Positions 50,197 through 58,771 are shown, numbered from the stretch's first letter. The stretch: 64,000 bases of DNA from Stenotrophomonas indicatrix (GCF_002750975.1 NZ_PEJS01000001.1:930001-994000), one strand, 5' to 3'. The notes: generated from the letters alone by a model not told the origin. Program-made: numbers and translations.

Positions 50197-50300
50197 GCGG
50201 TGCCTCTTCAGTTTTTCTGCACAGGATAAAGAAAAACCAGCTGGCCTTAACGAGCCCGTTGGTCGCACCCTGCGCCTCTTTTCAAGGTGGAGAGCGTCGG
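50197..50300. promoter_or_regulatory. argP-argO divergent control region
   Basis: This 104-base spacer holds the promoters of both divergent genes and, by family knowledge, the ArgP binding site that recruits RNA polymerase to argO. An AT-richer segment (cagtttttctgcacaggataaagaaaaacc, about 50210-50239) is visible and is partly dyad-symmetric (gtttttct / agaaaaac). Confidence 0.55.
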
Positions 50301-50915
50301 ATGTGGATTGCTGCGGCATTGGCCGGCCTGTTTTCAGGTGCCGGCCTGATCATCGCCATCGGCGCGCAGAACGCCTTCGTGCTGCGGCAGGGGCTGCAGC
50401 GCCGCTACGTGGGCATGGTGGTGCTGGCCTGCATGGGCGCGGACATCGCGCTGATCCTGGCCGGGGTGGGCGGCATGGGGGCGCTGGTGCTGCAGTGGCC
50501 GTTGCTGTTGCAGGTGCTGCGCTTCGGCGGGGCCGCTTTCCTGCTGTGCTATGGGCTGCAGGCCGGGCTGCGCGCGTGGCGCGGTGGCAGCGCGCTGGCC
50601 GCGGCCGATGCCAGTGGTGGCAGCCGGCGGCAGGTGCTGCTGGCCTGCCTGGCGTTCACCCTGCTCAACCCGCACGTGTACCTGGATACGATGGTGCTGC
50701 TGGGCAGCCTGTCCACGCGCTACCCGGGTGACCTGCGTTGGGTGTTCGCAGCGGGCGCCTGCGTGGCCAGCGTGCTCTGGTTCTGCGGGCTGGGGTTCGG
50801 CGCTCGGTTGCTGCAGCCGGTGTTCCGCAACGCGGCAGCATGGCGGTTGCTGGATGCTGGCGTGGCGGCCTTCATGCTGTGCCTTGCGCTGCTGTTGCTG
50901 CTGCGCCCGCTCTAG
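50301..50915 (+). CDS. argO: LysE/ArgO family amino-acid exporter
   Basis: This 204-residue, six-span LysE-superfamily exporter has the family start (ALAGLFSGAGLIIAIGAQNA) including the AIGAQNAFVLRQG motif, and LLACLAFTLLNPHVYLDTMV in the centre. ArgO exports arginine (and canavanine) under control of ArgP with arginine or lysine as effectors. Divergent from argP. It converges on map, with stop codons overlapping (50912-50915). Confidence 0.92.
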   Translation: MWIAAALAGLFSGAGLIIAIGAQNAFVLRQGLQRRYVGMVVLACMGADIALILAGVGGMGALVLQWPLLLQVLRFGGAAFLLCYGLQAGLRAWRGGSALAAADASGGSRRQVLLACLAFTLLNPHVYLDTMVLLGSLSTRYPGDLRWVFAAGACVASVLWFCGLGFGARLLQPVFRNAAAWRLLDAGVAAFMLCLALLLLLRPL

Positions 50916-51700
50916 GCCGCATCCACCGCGCACAACGGGGTTTCACCAGGGCGCAGGGTCAGCACGCGCACGCCGTTGCCGGTTACTGCCACCGTGTGCT
51001 CGAACTGCGCCGACAGCTTGCCGTCGCGGGTGTACACCGGCCATTCGTCCGGCTGCTGGCGGATCGCCGGCTTGCCCTGGTTGAGCATCGGCTCGATGGT
51101 GAACACCATGCCTTCCTCCAGCTCCATGCCGGTGCCGGCATGGCCGTAATGCAGGATCTGCGGTTCCTCGTGCATCTCCTGGCCGATACCGTGGCCGCAG
51201 TACTCCTTGACCACGCTGTAGCCGTGGCTGCGGGCGTGGCGGGCGATGGCGTGGCCGATATCGCCCAGGCGCGCGCCGGGCCGCACGGCGGCGATGCCTT
51301 TCCACATCGCCTGGTAGGTCACCTGCACCAGCTTGCGGGCGGCGTAGTCGGCATCACCCACAACATACGTGGTGCTGGAATCGGCAATGTAGCCGTTCTT
51401 CTCCAGCGTGATGTCGAGGTTGACGATCTGGCCATTGCGCAGCACGTCATCGGCCGACGGCATGCCGTGGCAGATGACGTTGTCGATCGAGGCATTGAGC
51501 ACGTACGGGAACCCGTACTGCCCTTTGCTGGCGGGCCGTGCCTGCAGCTCGTCGACGATCATGCGTTCGACGATGTCGTTGATCTCCAGCGTGCTGCGGC
51601 CCTGCAGCGGCAGCGCGTCGAGCATGGCGAAGACCTGCGCCAGCAGTCGCCCGGACTCGGCCAGGCGGTCGATCTCGTCGGGGCGCTTGATCATGGCCAT
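50912..51700 (-). CDS. map: type I methionine aminopeptidase
   Basis: This 262-residue enzyme removes the initiator Met using two metal ions. Ligand motifs are visible: the D-x(10)-D pair in NLDITLEKNGYIADSSTTY, GHGIGQEMHEEP (His) and FTIEPMLNQG (Glu), and the final Glu in QFEHTVAVT. Conserved ASIDNVICHGMPS is present. ATG 51700 is chosen; 51694 is an alternative. It lies five bases behind a ParD-like gene, so both are probably one transcript under the same operator. Not next to rpsB, unlike the classical map locus, so it may be a second map copy. Confidence 0.93.
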   Translation of the reverse strand: MAMIKRPDEIDRLAESGRLLAQVFAMLDALPLQGRSTLEINDIVERMIVDELQARPASKGQYGFPYVLNASIDNVICHGMPSADDVLRNGQIVNLDITLEKNGYIADSSTTYVVGDADYAARKLVQVTYQAMWKGIAAVRPGARLGDIGHAIARHARSHGYSVVKEYCGHGIGQEMHEEPQILHYGHAGTGMELEEGMVFTIEPMLNQGKPAIRQQPDEWPVYTRDGKLSAQFEHTVAVTGNGVRVLTLRPGETPLCAVDAA

Positions 51701-51704
51701 TGGC

Positions 51705-51917
51705 TCAGGCCCGCCCGGGGGCAAGCAGCTGCGGCTGCACACCGGCGGCGCGCAGTTCACTGGCGACGACGTCCTGGAAGCTCAGGGTCGGGTTCATCTC
51801 GCACAGCATGCCGACCCGGATCCAGAACGTGGCCTGGGCGTTGATCGAGCGGTTGGAGACGGTGCAGGCACGGCGCAGCTGGTCGTGCAGGGTGTCATCG
51901 ATGTTGACGATGCCCAT
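51705..51917 (-). CDS. ParD-like small DNA-binding protein
   Basis: This 70-residue protein has an N-terminal ribbon-helix-helix-like segment (IVNIDDTLHDQLRRACTVSN then RSINAQATFWIRVG) like the ParD_like family. ParD antitoxins autoregulate their operons. Here there is no ParE toxin; the partner gene is map, a combination I have seen described for this family. Upstream are direct repeats that fit an autoregulatory operator. Its role in control of map or of a toxin elsewhere is inference. Confidence 0.75.
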   Translation of the reverse strand: MGIVNIDDTLHDQLRRACTVSNRSINAQATFWIRVGMLCEMNPTLSFQDVVASELRAAGVQPQLLAPGRA

Positions 51918-51941
51918 GGGCGTTCTCGATTGGGAATATAT

Positions 51942-51962
51942 GAAGCGTATACGAAACGTATA
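51942..51962. promoter_or_regulatory. direct-repeat operator upstream of the ParD-like gene
   Basis: Two ten-base repeats, gaagcgtata (51942-51951) and gaaacgtata (51953-51962), differ at one position and are 11 bases apart, one helical turn. A perfect cgtatacg palindrome lies within (51946-51953). This layout is typical of ribbon-helix-helix autorepressor sites. The gene start is 25 bases away. Confidence 0.6.
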
Positions 51963-51984
51963 TTACCGCTCAAGCGCGTGGCAT

Positions 51985-52344
51985 TCAGCCAGCGTCGGTG
52001 GCGAAGCGCAGGCGGTTGCCATCCGGGTCGACGATCAGCATCTCGCGGCTTCCCCAGTCGGTATCGTGTGGCGGCTGCTCGATGGGTACTCCCGCAGCGC
52101 TGAACGCGCGGTGCAGGTCATCGACGTCGGTGACGATGAAATACACCGCACCGCCCACCTCGCAGTCGCCGGTGTGTTCGGTCAGGAAGATCGTCTGGCC
52201 TTCGCGGGTGAGCTGGGCGAACAGCGGGAAGCCGGGTTCGAAGCGGTGCTCCCAGTCGACGATGAAGCCCAGGCCCTGCACGTAGAAGGGCAGGCTGGTA
52301 TCGGCATGGCGCATGCGCAGCTGCGGGATGACGGTCTGGGGCAT
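51985..52344 (-). CDS. glyoxalase/bleomycin-resistance (VOC) family protein
   Basis: This 119-residue protein is a single vicinal-oxygen-chelate domain pair: MRHADTSLPFYVQGLGFIVD opens the first beta-alpha-beta module, and VGGAVYFIVTDVDDLHRAFS with IEQPPHDTDWGSREMLIVDP and DGNRLRFA closes the second. The conserved final Glu of metal-binding members is absent or shifted (R-x-R in NRLRFA), which favours a binding role (bleomycin-resistance type) over a dioxygenase. ATG 52344 is used. Upstream is a SMAG cluster. Confidence 0.8.
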   Translation of the reverse strand: MPQTVIPQLRMRHADTSLPFYVQGLGFIVDWEHRFEPGFPLFAQLTREGQTIFLTEHTGDCEVGGAVYFIVTDVDDLHRAFSAAGVPIEQPPHDTDWGSREMLIVDPDGNRLRFATDAG

Positions 52345-52373
52345 GGCGAGGGCTCCTGGGGCAGACGTCCAGT

Positions 52374-52526
52374 GTAGTGCCGGCCGCTGGCCGGCATCTT
52401 CGTGAGCCCGGGAACAATGAGGTTGCCGGCCAGCGGCCGGCACTACCGACTCTGCCTGGGTCTGGCAGGTGCCAACCTTGGTTGGCACATCGTGGTACAG
52501 CTACCGGCCAGCGGCCGGCACTACAG
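52374..52526. repeat. cluster of three to four SMAG/REP elements
   Basis: Units gtagtgccggccgctggccg… (52376-52396) and its reverse complement (52422-52446), a gtgccaaccttggttggcac hairpin (52470-52489) and a further ctaccggccagcggccggca… unit (52501-52525) occupy the spacer between the VOC gene and the arginase-like gene. Both the gccggc and the ccaac stem types occur together. Confidence 0.75.
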
Positions 52527-52533
52527 GGCGGGG

Positions 52534-53418
52534 TCAGCAGGCCGTCGGAACGGCGGCCATCGCCGCCAGCAGTTCGCGGTTCACCTGCTGGTGCTGCTGC
52601 TGCCAAGCCGGAAGATCATCGGCGCTGACGTCGGGCTGCCCATCCAGCGATGACAACCAGCGCTTGAAACGGCTCTGGTAGTTGGCAAGTGACACCTCGC
52701 CGGTGATGTCGCTGCCCACCAGTCCACCGGTGCGCAGGGCCTCGATCACCATCAGCGCGTGTTCAAGCTGGAAGCGGCCCTGGTCCCAGTTGCTGCGCGC
52801 GACATCTTCAGCGAACACGTCCTTGTCGATCGACAGGTAGGTCGGTTGAGGGGCCTGCGCCTGTTCGGCGGCGAACGCGGCGACCAGGGCCTCGGGATGG
52901 TCGAAGTGGCGGAAGGCAGCTGCCATGCCCACGCGGCTGGCCCAGCCCACATCCACATCCATGCACCAGTAGGTCAGCCGCCGCCCCAGCAGCGGCCGCC
53001 AGTGGTTCTCCCACGCATGGCCCAGGCCGATATCGGCGGAGGTGATGCCCAGCACATGCACATGCGATACCTGCGGCAATGCGGCGGCAGCATTGACCCA
53101 GGAACCGCAGTGCATGCCGAAGGGAAAGCGCATGTTGTCCGGATGGTTGTCCAGCACCACCAGCTGGAACGGGGCACGCGTGTGCAGGTGCTGCAGCAGC
53201 GGCAGGCTGAGATGGTGGAAGTCGCCGCTGCCGAGCATGACCGTGCCGAGCTGTGCCGGCAGCGGCCGAAGAACTTCAGTGGCGAAGCGTGACAGCGTGG
53301 CGTTGCGGCAGGCAAAGCGCAGCGGGTCATGCCAGTGCTGCAGCGCAAGCGTGCGTGCCTGTGGCAATGGCAGTACGCCACCATCGAGGTCGAGGATCAG
53401 CGGCGCACGCAGTTGCAT
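52534..53418 (-). CDS. arginase-fold (ureohydrolase-like) protein
   Basis: This 294-residue protein has the metal motifs of the arginase/agmatinase fold: SGDFHHLSL (D66, H68, H69), DNHPD at residues 90-94 in the place of DAHxD, and SIDKDVF with D198 and D200 in the place of SxDxD, then GSDITGE. Overall sequence otherwise differs strongly from true arginases. It probably hydrolyses or binds a guanidino/amidino or related amide, or a C-N bond in the operon's product. It is the last gene of the eight-gene minus-strand operon (52.5-59.6 kb). Confidence 0.75.
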   Translation of the reverse strand: MQLRAPLILDLDGGVLPLPQARTLALQHWHDPLRFACRNATLSRFATEVLRPLPAQLGTVMLGSGDFHHLSLPLLQHLHTRAPFQLVVLDNHPDNMRFPFGMHCGSWVNAAAALPQVSHVHVLGITSADIGLGHAWENHWRPLLGRRLTYWCMDVDVGWASRVGMAAAFRHFDHPEALVAAFAAEQAQAPQPTYLSIDKDVFAEDVARSNWDQGRFQLEHALMVIEALRTGGLVGSDITGEVSLANYQSRFKRWLSSLDGQPDVSADDLPAWQQQHQQVNRELLAAMAAVPTAC

Positions 53419-53421
53419 CGG

Positions 53422-54486
53422 TCAGCCTCCTCCATCCGGCTCAGCCTGCAGGTGCGGGGCCAGCCTGCGCAGGACGGCGCGCAGCAGCGGCGAACGCGCA
53501 TGCACCGCGTGTACGGTGGAGGTGAAGCGGGCACCCAGTTCGGCCTTGATGCGTGAATCGGTCCAGCCGGCAACGTAGTGGCTGAGGCCGTGCTGCAACG
53601 CGTATTCCAGGTTGTGCATCCAGCTGACCGAGTACAGGTTGTGGTCGCGCGACTGCGGATAGGACAGGCCGATGTACTTGTCCACCAGCTTGCCGGCATG
53701 CACGTAGCACAGGTTCCAGCCGATCAGCTCGCCGTTGTGGCGGTAAAGGAACAAGCGCCCCTGTCCCTGCGTGTCTGCCAGCAGGTGCTGGAAGAAGGGT
53801 AGCTCGAGCCGGTCGAAATGCACGGCGCTCTGTGCATACACCTGCAGGTACAGCGCATGCAGTTCGGCCTGCAGCCGCGGTTCGGCAAGGGCAGGGTCAC
53901 CGGTGGCGATGCAGTCGATCTGCAGGTTGCTGCGTGAGCGCAGCTTGCGCCGGATGTTCTTGCGACGCGCTGCGGACAGGCGTGCCAGATAGGCGTCGAT
54001 TCCATCGAAATCGATCGCCACCCATGCCAGCGGCATGCCTTCCAGCGGGATGAAACCGCGTGCTTCCAGCGCCTGCAGGAAGGCATGGCTGTGTGCGTTG
54101 GCGGCATCGTCCAGCAAGGGCGAATCGATCGCCAGATCCTTGACCACCAGCAGCCGGCTGTCACCGACGCCATGGCGCAGCACGTCGTCGGCCAGTGCCG
54201 CCGCAGAAACATGCCCCGGCAGCGGCGTGTACTCGGTGCTGGTGGCACCGATGAACCGTGTCTGCCAGGTCAGCCAGGGCCGCCACAGGCGCGACAGCGG
54301 CAGCCCCAGCAGGCGCGAGCGCAGTGCATCGTCCAGGGTTGTGGTCAGATCCAATGGCGCACGGAAACTGGGCAGGCCGCTGGGCAGGCGGCTGGCATCG
54401 AACCCCAGGGGCGGGTGGGCCAGGAAGCCCTCCAGCAGCGCGGCCGGTTCCAGCGCGGTGCTGGATACACGCGGGATCACGTCCAT
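53422..54486 (-). CDS. GNAT/FemAB-like acyltransferase
   Basis: This 354-residue protein has a C-terminal GNAT-type region of the BioF2/FemAB-like group: LSAARRKNIRRKLRSR (basic helix), then RLELPFFQHLLADTQGQGRL, YRHNGELIGWNLCYVHAGKL and DHNLYSVSWMHNLEYALQHG. Such domains transfer an acyl or aminoacyl group to an amino group. ATG 54486 is preferred to GTG 54495. The N-terminal third is not recognised. It is the seventh gene of the operon, three bases ahead of the arginase-like gene. Confidence 0.65.
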   Translation of the reverse strand: MDVIPRVSSTALEPAALLEGFLAHPPLGFDASRLPSGLPSFRAPLDLTTTLDDALRSRLLGLPLSRLWRPWLTWQTRFIGATSTEYTPLPGHVSAAALADDVLRHGVGDSRLLVVKDLAIDSPLLDDAANAHSHAFLQALEARGFIPLEGMPLAWVAIDFDGIDAYLARLSAARRKNIRRKLRSRSNLQIDCIATGDPALAEPRLQAELHALYLQVYAQSAVHFDRLELPFFQHLLADTQGQGRLFLYRHNGELIGWNLCYVHAGKLVDKYIGLSYPQSRDHNLYSVSWMHNLEYALQHGLSHYVAGWTDSRIKAELGARFTSTVHAVHARSPLLRAVLRRLAPHLQAEPDGGG

Positions 54487-54518
54487 GCGGGGCACGGGAA
54501 CCGACAGCGCATTCCCGC

Positions 54519-55919
54519 TCAGCCCTTGGCCTTGGTCAGCAGCTGGTCCAGCAGGGTGATCGCCAGGTCGATCTCTTCGTAGCTGATGTTCAACGAGGGC
54601 GCGAAGGTGATCACGTTCTTGTACCAGCCACCCACATCGAGCACGAGGCCCATGCGCTTGCCGTCGTGCAGCAGGTCGCCGGCCAGGCCGATGTCGACCA
54701 TGCGGTCCAGCAGTTCACGGTTCGGGGTGAAGCCATCGGCAGCGCAGATTTCCGCACGCAGTGCCAGGCCGAGGCCATCGACATCGCCGATTTCCGGATG
54801 GCGCTTCTGCAGGCCGCGCAGGCCGTCGAGGAAGTAGGCGCCCTTCTCCGGCACGGTGCGCTCGTAGTCCATCTCCTTGCCCAGCTTCAGCACTTCCAGG
54901 CCCAGGCGCGTGCCCAGCGGATTGGAGTTGAAGGTGGAATGGGTGGAGCCCGGCGGGAACACGGTCGGGTTGATCAGCTCTTCGCGCGCCCACAGGCCCG
55001 ACAACGGGTTGAGGCCATTGGTCAGCGCCTTGCCGAACACCAGCACGTCCGGGGTGACATCGAAGTGTTCGATGGCCCACAGCTTGCCGGTGCGCCAGAA
55101 GCCCATCTGGATCTCATCGACGACCATCAGGATGCCGTACTTGTCCAGCACGCGCTTGAGGCCCTTGAAGAAGTTGCGCGGCGGAATGACGTAGCCGCCG
55201 GTGCCCTGGATCGGCTCGACGTAGAACGCGGCGTACTCGGCCTGGCCGACCTTGGGATCCCACACGCCGTTGTACTCGCTTTCGAACAGGCGCTCGAACT
55301 GGTGCACGCAGTGGTCGGAGTACTCGTCCGGGGTCATGCCCTTCGGGCGACGGAACGGATACGGGAACGGGATGAACATCGCGCGTTCGCCGAAATGGCC
55401 GTAGCGGCGGCGGTAGCGGTAGCTGGAGGTGATCGACGAGGCGCCGAGGGTGCGGCCGTGGTAGCCGCCTTCAAACGCGAACATCAGGCTCTTGCCGTTG
55501 CGCGCGTTGCGGACGATCTTCAGCGAATCCTCCACCGCCTGCGCACCACCCACGTTGAAGTGCACGCGGCCGTCGAGGCCGAACTTCTCGTGCATGTCCA
55601 CCGCGATGGTCTTGGCCAGCTGCACGCGCGTCGGGTGCAGATACTGGCTGGCGACCTGCGGCAGGGTATCGATCTGGTCCTTCAGCGCATTGTTCAGGCG
55701 CTGGTTGGCGTAACCGAAGTTGCACGCCGAATACCACATCTGCAGATCGAGGTACGGGGTGCCGGCGGCATCGAACATGTAGCTGCCTTCGCAGCGCTGG
55801 AAGATCTTCGGCGGATCAACGTAGTGCACGGTGTCGCCGAAGGAGCTGTAGCGTGCTTCGTCTGCCAGCAGCTGTGCATCGGTGATGGCGGCATCGGCGT
55901 TCTTGTCAAAAATATTCAT
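54519..55919 (-). CDS. class III PLP-dependent aminotransferase
   Basis: This 466-residue, fold-type I aminotransferase of class III has GGAQAVEDSLKIVRNARNGK (PLP phosphate site), FEGGYHGRTLGASSITSSYR, the Asp of MVVDEIQMGFWRTG (D268) that pairs with the PLP nitrogen, and the Schiff-base Lys in VFGKALTNGLNP (K297). Class III enzymes transfer omega-amino groups (for example from ornithine, GABA or diamines). ATG 55919 (MNIFDKNADAAIT) is the natural start. It is the sixth gene of the operon, between a HAD phosphatase and an acyltransferase. Confidence 0.88.
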   Translation of the reverse strand: MNIFDKNADAAITDAQLLADEARYSSFGDTVHYVDPPKIFQRCEGSYMFDAAGTPYLDLQMWYSACNFGYANQRLNNALKDQIDTLPQVASQYLHPTRVQLAKTIAVDMHEKFGLDGRVHFNVGGAQAVEDSLKIVRNARNGKSLMFAFEGGYHGRTLGASSITSSYRYRRRYGHFGERAMFIPFPYPFRRPKGMTPDEYSDHCVHQFERLFESEYNGVWDPKVGQAEYAAFYVEPIQGTGGYVIPPRNFFKGLKRVLDKYGILMVVDEIQMGFWRTGKLWAIEHFDVTPDVLVFGKALTNGLNPLSGLWAREELINPTVFPPGSTHSTFNSNPLGTRLGLEVLKLGKEMDYERTVPEKGAYFLDGLRGLQKRHPEIGDVDGLGLALRAEICAADGFTPNRELLDRMVDIGLAGDLLHDGKRMGLVLDVGGWYKNVITFAPSLNISYEEIDLAITLLDQLLTKAKG

Positions 55920-55967
55920 CGGTTCGATTCCGGAGAGGGCATTCAAAGGAAGCAACGGGCGGAGCGA

Positions 55968-56654
55968 TCAGGCGGTGGCGAGCAGCCGCGGAAGCGAGGG
56001 CTGAAGCAGGCTGCCGTCGAGAAGGCGCGGGAGCAGCGCAGTAGCGTCGTGGAAGGTGTCGATGGCGGCGTGGGGAATGCCGGCGTCGGTGCAATGGGCG
56101 ATCAGGCGACGCTTGGCGAACACGAAATCGGCGTGTTCGGACACGCAGAAATCGGAGGCGCCATCGCCGATCATCAGCACGCGGGGAGCTTCGTCAGCAC
56201 GCGCCTGCGCCGCGCAGGTGCACTTGCAGGTGCCGCTGCGGCAGCCTTCGGCCTGGTACGGAGATTCAAGCTGCCAATGGCCGTCAGACCAGCGCAGGTG
56301 GTTGGCCACCACAGGCAGCGGCGGCAGGCCGTGGTTGGCGAGGATGCGATGGATTGCGTAGTCCAGGCCGTCGCTGACGATGCGCAGTGGCAGGCCCAAC
56401 GCCTGCGCGCGATTGACGAAGGCGGCGAAGCCCGGATCGATCCGTACCTGGTCCAGGTGTGCATCGAGGGTGGCCGGATCCAGCTTCAGCAGGCGGACCT
56501 GGCCCTGCATGCATTCACGCGAACCGATCTCGCCCGAGCGCCACTGGTCTTCCAGCTGCTGCCAACCGGGCTGGCCGAAGTTTTCCAGCAGCGAATCGAT
56601 GACGTCCTCGAGGCTGATGGTGCCATCGAAGTCACACAGGATGCTCCATTGCAT
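55968..56654 (-). CDS. HAD-IB (MtnX-like) phosphatase
   Basis: This 228-residue HAD phosphatase has motif I CDFDGTISLED (nucleophile D8, acid D10), motif II near IVSDGLDYAI and motif IV MIGDGASDFCVSEHADFVFA. The overall layout matches the MtnX/phosphoserine-phosphatase-like HAD-IB group. An unusual Cys-rich insertion (CRSGTCKCTCAAQ) sits around residues 145-157 and might bind metal. It is likely to remove phosphate from an intermediate of the operon's pathway. Start at ATG 56654; the longer open frame is not supported. Confidence 0.8.
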   Translation of the reverse strand: MQWSILCDFDGTISLEDVIDSLLENFGQPGWQQLEDQWRSGEIGSRECMQGQVRLLKLDPATLDAHLDQVRIDPGFAAFVNRAQALGLPLRIVSDGLDYAIHRILANHGLPPLPVVANHLRWSDGHWQLESPYQAEGCRSGTCKCTCAAQARADEAPRVLMIGDGASDFCVSEHADFVFAKRRLIAHCTDAGIPHAAIDTFHDATALLPRLLDGSLLQPSLPRLLATA

Positions 56655-56816
56655 GGGCAGCTCCGTCGATGAAGAGAGGCCTTGGCACGATGCCGGCGAC
56701 GGGGTCAATGTAGGCAGGCCGTCTTTCTCGTTCCTTTCCACCTGAAAGCCCGAACGGAGGCACTCGGGAAGCGTTCAGCCAGTGAGCGCGAAGCAGGCTT
56801 TGCCCGGCTTCAGCCT
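56655..56816. other. 162-base spacer inside the operon
   Basis: This is the only sizeable gap in the eight-gene operon. No gene, hairpin terminator or clean promoter is evident, so an internal promoter for the three to four downstream genes is possible but not shown. Confidence 0.35.
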
Positions 56817-58019
56817 CTACTGGCCAGCCAGTACCTTCACGATCTCGCAGGCGTCTTCGTGGGTCAGCCAGGGGCTGTTGCCCACGGTCAGGGAGCGGGC
56901 GGCGAAGTCGCGGGCATTGGGTACGTCCGCGTCTGCGACGACGCCTCGCAGATAGGCATAGTCCGGCAGGGCGTGGATGAACATGCGGCTGACACCCAGG
57001 CCGCGCTGCCACAGCGATGAAAGCGCTTTGTCGCGTGCACGTTCGCTGGGCAGCAGCAGCATCAGCATCGGCCAGGTGCCAAGAGTGCCAGGCATCCCGT
57101 CCACCACTTCAACGGCAGGCAGCGATTCCAGCTGCACGCGCAGCTGCAGCGCGCGCAGGCGGGCGGCCTGCAGGAAGGCGGGCAGGCGCTGTGCAGCGTG
57201 CGCCCCGACGTTCTGCCGCCAGCGGCTGACGCGATGCTGCGGAATAGCCAACGGAAACACATCACCCACCGCAGCTTCCAGGTCGCCACGGCGCAGGGCA
57301 CGCCGCAGCGGATTTCCATACACCAACGACAGCAGGGAAGGGCGGTAGCAGGCCGCCAGGCCCAGCAGCTGCAGGCTGCGCCTCAGCTCCCAGCGCGGGT
57401 TGAAGGGCGTGTGTCCTGCGGCCTGCTCGATCAATGCCGCACGCAGTTCTTCATCACGTGTCAGCAGCAGGCCGCCCTCATGCAGGCTCAGGCCCTTGCC
57501 GGCGGCCAGGCTGAAGAAGCCGATGTCGCCGCGCAGGCCGACGCTGTTGCCGGCCACGCGTGCACCCAGTGCCTGTGCAGCGTCCTCGATCACCCACGCA
57601 CCGACGCGGTGCGCAATGGCACATGCGCGATCAACATCGGCGATGCGCCCGCCCAGATGCGTGGGCACGATCGCCAGCGTGCGTGCATCGGCTGCGGCGT
57701 GCAGCGCCACCGGGTCGAAATCGAAATGGTCGCGGCGGGTATCGCACAGGTGTATGCGCAGGCCGAGGCTGTGCACGGCAATCGGTACCAGCGGACAGGT
57801 ATAGGCCGGCAGGATCACGGTATCGCGCTGCGGCGCGCGCCTGCGCAGGGTGCGCAGGGCAATCAGCAGGGCATGGGTGCCCGAGCAGGTCAGCTGCAGC
57901 GGCGGCGTGCCCAGCTGCCCGGCGAGAATCGTGCACAGGTCGCCGCCACCGGGAAGGAAATCGCTGGCCTGCAGGGGCAGGCCAGCGGTGGGAGGCAACT
58001 CGCGCGACAGCAGGCTCAC
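56817..58019 (-). CDS. DegT/DnrJ/EryC1-type aminotransferase
   Basis: This 400-residue PLP enzyme is of the sugar-aminotransferase superfamily: TCSGTHALLIALRTL (phosphate site), LPAYTCPLVPIAV, EDAAQALGARVAG with D146 and FFSLAAGKGLSLHEGGLL with the Schiff-base K175. Family members aminate keto sugars (ArnB, DesV) or cyclitols. Some are PLP-bound dehydratases, but the Lys is present here. Its stop overlaps the two-gene EamA-like unit by four bases (58016-58019), so coupling is tight. Substrate unknown. Confidence 0.82.
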   Translation of the reverse strand: MSLLSRELPPTAGLPLQASDFLPGGGDLCTILAGQLGTPPLQLTCSGTHALLIALRTLRRRAPQRDTVILPAYTCPLVPIAVHSLGLRIHLCDTRRDHFDFDPVALHAAADARTLAIVPTHLGGRIADVDRACAIAHRVGAWVIEDAAQALGARVAGNSVGLRGDIGFFSLAAGKGLSLHEGGLLLTRDEELRAALIEQAAGHTPFNPRWELRRSLQLLGLAACYRPSLLSLVYGNPLRRALRRGDLEAAVGDVFPLAIPQHRVSRWRQNVGAHAAQRLPAFLQAARLRALQLRVQLESLPAVEVVDGMPGTLGTWPMLMLLLPSERARDKALSSLWQRGLGVSRMFIHALPDYAYLRGVVADADVPNARDFAARSLTVGNSPWLTHEDACEIVKVLAGQ

Positions 58020-58414
58020 GGGGCTGCTTCGGTAACTGCATGCGGATCATCCGCCTCGGCACGGCCCAGGCAGATGATGCCGGCCACGATCAGCACCGCA
58101 CCGATCAGGTGATGCAGCGTCAACGGTTCGTGCAGCAGCCACGCCGACAGCAGCAGCACGCTGATCACTTCCAGGTGCGAGGCCGCGAACGCAGGGCCGA
58201 TCGGCGCGTGCCGCAGAAGGCTCATCCAGGTGAAGAACGCGCCGACGTAACCGAGCATCGCGCCGTATACCCAGGGCTGTGACAGCACGCGCAGAAGCCA
58301 TGCGCTGTTGGCCTCGACCGGCAGCGCGGCGTCGCCGGCGTACTTGAAGCACAGCTGGGCGAGGGTGTCGAAGGCCATCAGCAGCGGAAACCCGACCAGG
58401 TACAGCCGCCTCAT
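58016..58414 (-). CDS. half-size EamA/EmrE-like transporter, second subunit
   Basis: This 132-residue protein has four transmembrane helices (LVGFPLLMAFDTLAQLCF… through LHHLIGAVLIVAGIICLG) of the drug/metabolite-transporter type. A half-size pair like this resembles ArnE/ArnF, the undecaprenyl-phospho-aminoarabinose flippase subunits. The start overlaps the first subunit's stop by four bases, and the gene is followed at once by the DegT gene. The soluble C-terminal tail is acidic (EADDPHAVTEA). Confidence 0.78.
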   Translation of the reverse strand: MRRLYLVGFPLLMAFDTLAQLCFKYAGDAALPVEANSAWLLRVLSQPWVYGAMLGYVGAFFTWMSLLRHAPIGPAFAASHLEVISVLLLSAWLLHEPLTLHHLIGAVLIVAGIICLGRAEADDPHAVTEAAP

Positions 58415-58770
58415 GTTCCGGCTCCGACCACGGCAACGCCAGCGCTGACCAGCAGCATGCCGGTCACCCGCAACGGCGTCAGCCGCTCGCGGAACAGGAT
58501 GCGGCCGGCCACCATCAGCGCGACGATGTTGATCGAGCCGAGCAGCACGCCCTGTGACAACGGCACCAGCGACAGGAAAGCGATCCAGGCGACGAATTCG
58601 AGCACATAGCAGGCGATGCCCAGCCACAGCCAGGGACGGCCGAACATGTGTTTCCAGCGCTGCAGGCCTTCGCCATCCTGCGGGTCGCTGGCGGCAGCCT
58701 TGAAGGCCAACTGGCCGCCGGTATCGAGCACCACGTTGACCAGCCACAGCAGGGTCGCAAGCGATCCCAT
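58411..58770 (-). CDS. half-size EamA/EmrE-like transporter, first subunit
   Basis: This 119-residue protein starts at ATG 58770 (MGSLATLLWLVNVVLDTGGQ) and has four transmembrane helices in EmrE order. The loop PLSQGVLLGSINIVALMVAG and the closing helix VTGMLLVSAGVAVVGAG match the DMT/EamA family. Together with the next gene it makes a probable heterodimer. Start codon is one base past the hydrolase gene's stop. The pair's place inside a biosynthetic operon suggests it moves the product or a lipid-linked intermediate across the inner membrane. Confidence 0.75.
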   Translation of the reverse strand: MGSLATLLWLVNVVLDTGGQLAFKAAASDPQDGEGLQRWKHMFGRPWLWLGIACYVLEFVAWIAFLSLVPLSQGVLLGSINIVALMVAGRILFRERLTPLRVTGMLLVSAGVAVVGAGT

Positions 58771-58771
58771 C

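Noticed and set aside
50912..51917. ParDE toxin-antitoxin system
   Set aside because: There is no ParE-like gene; the partner gene is a clear methionine aminopeptidase.
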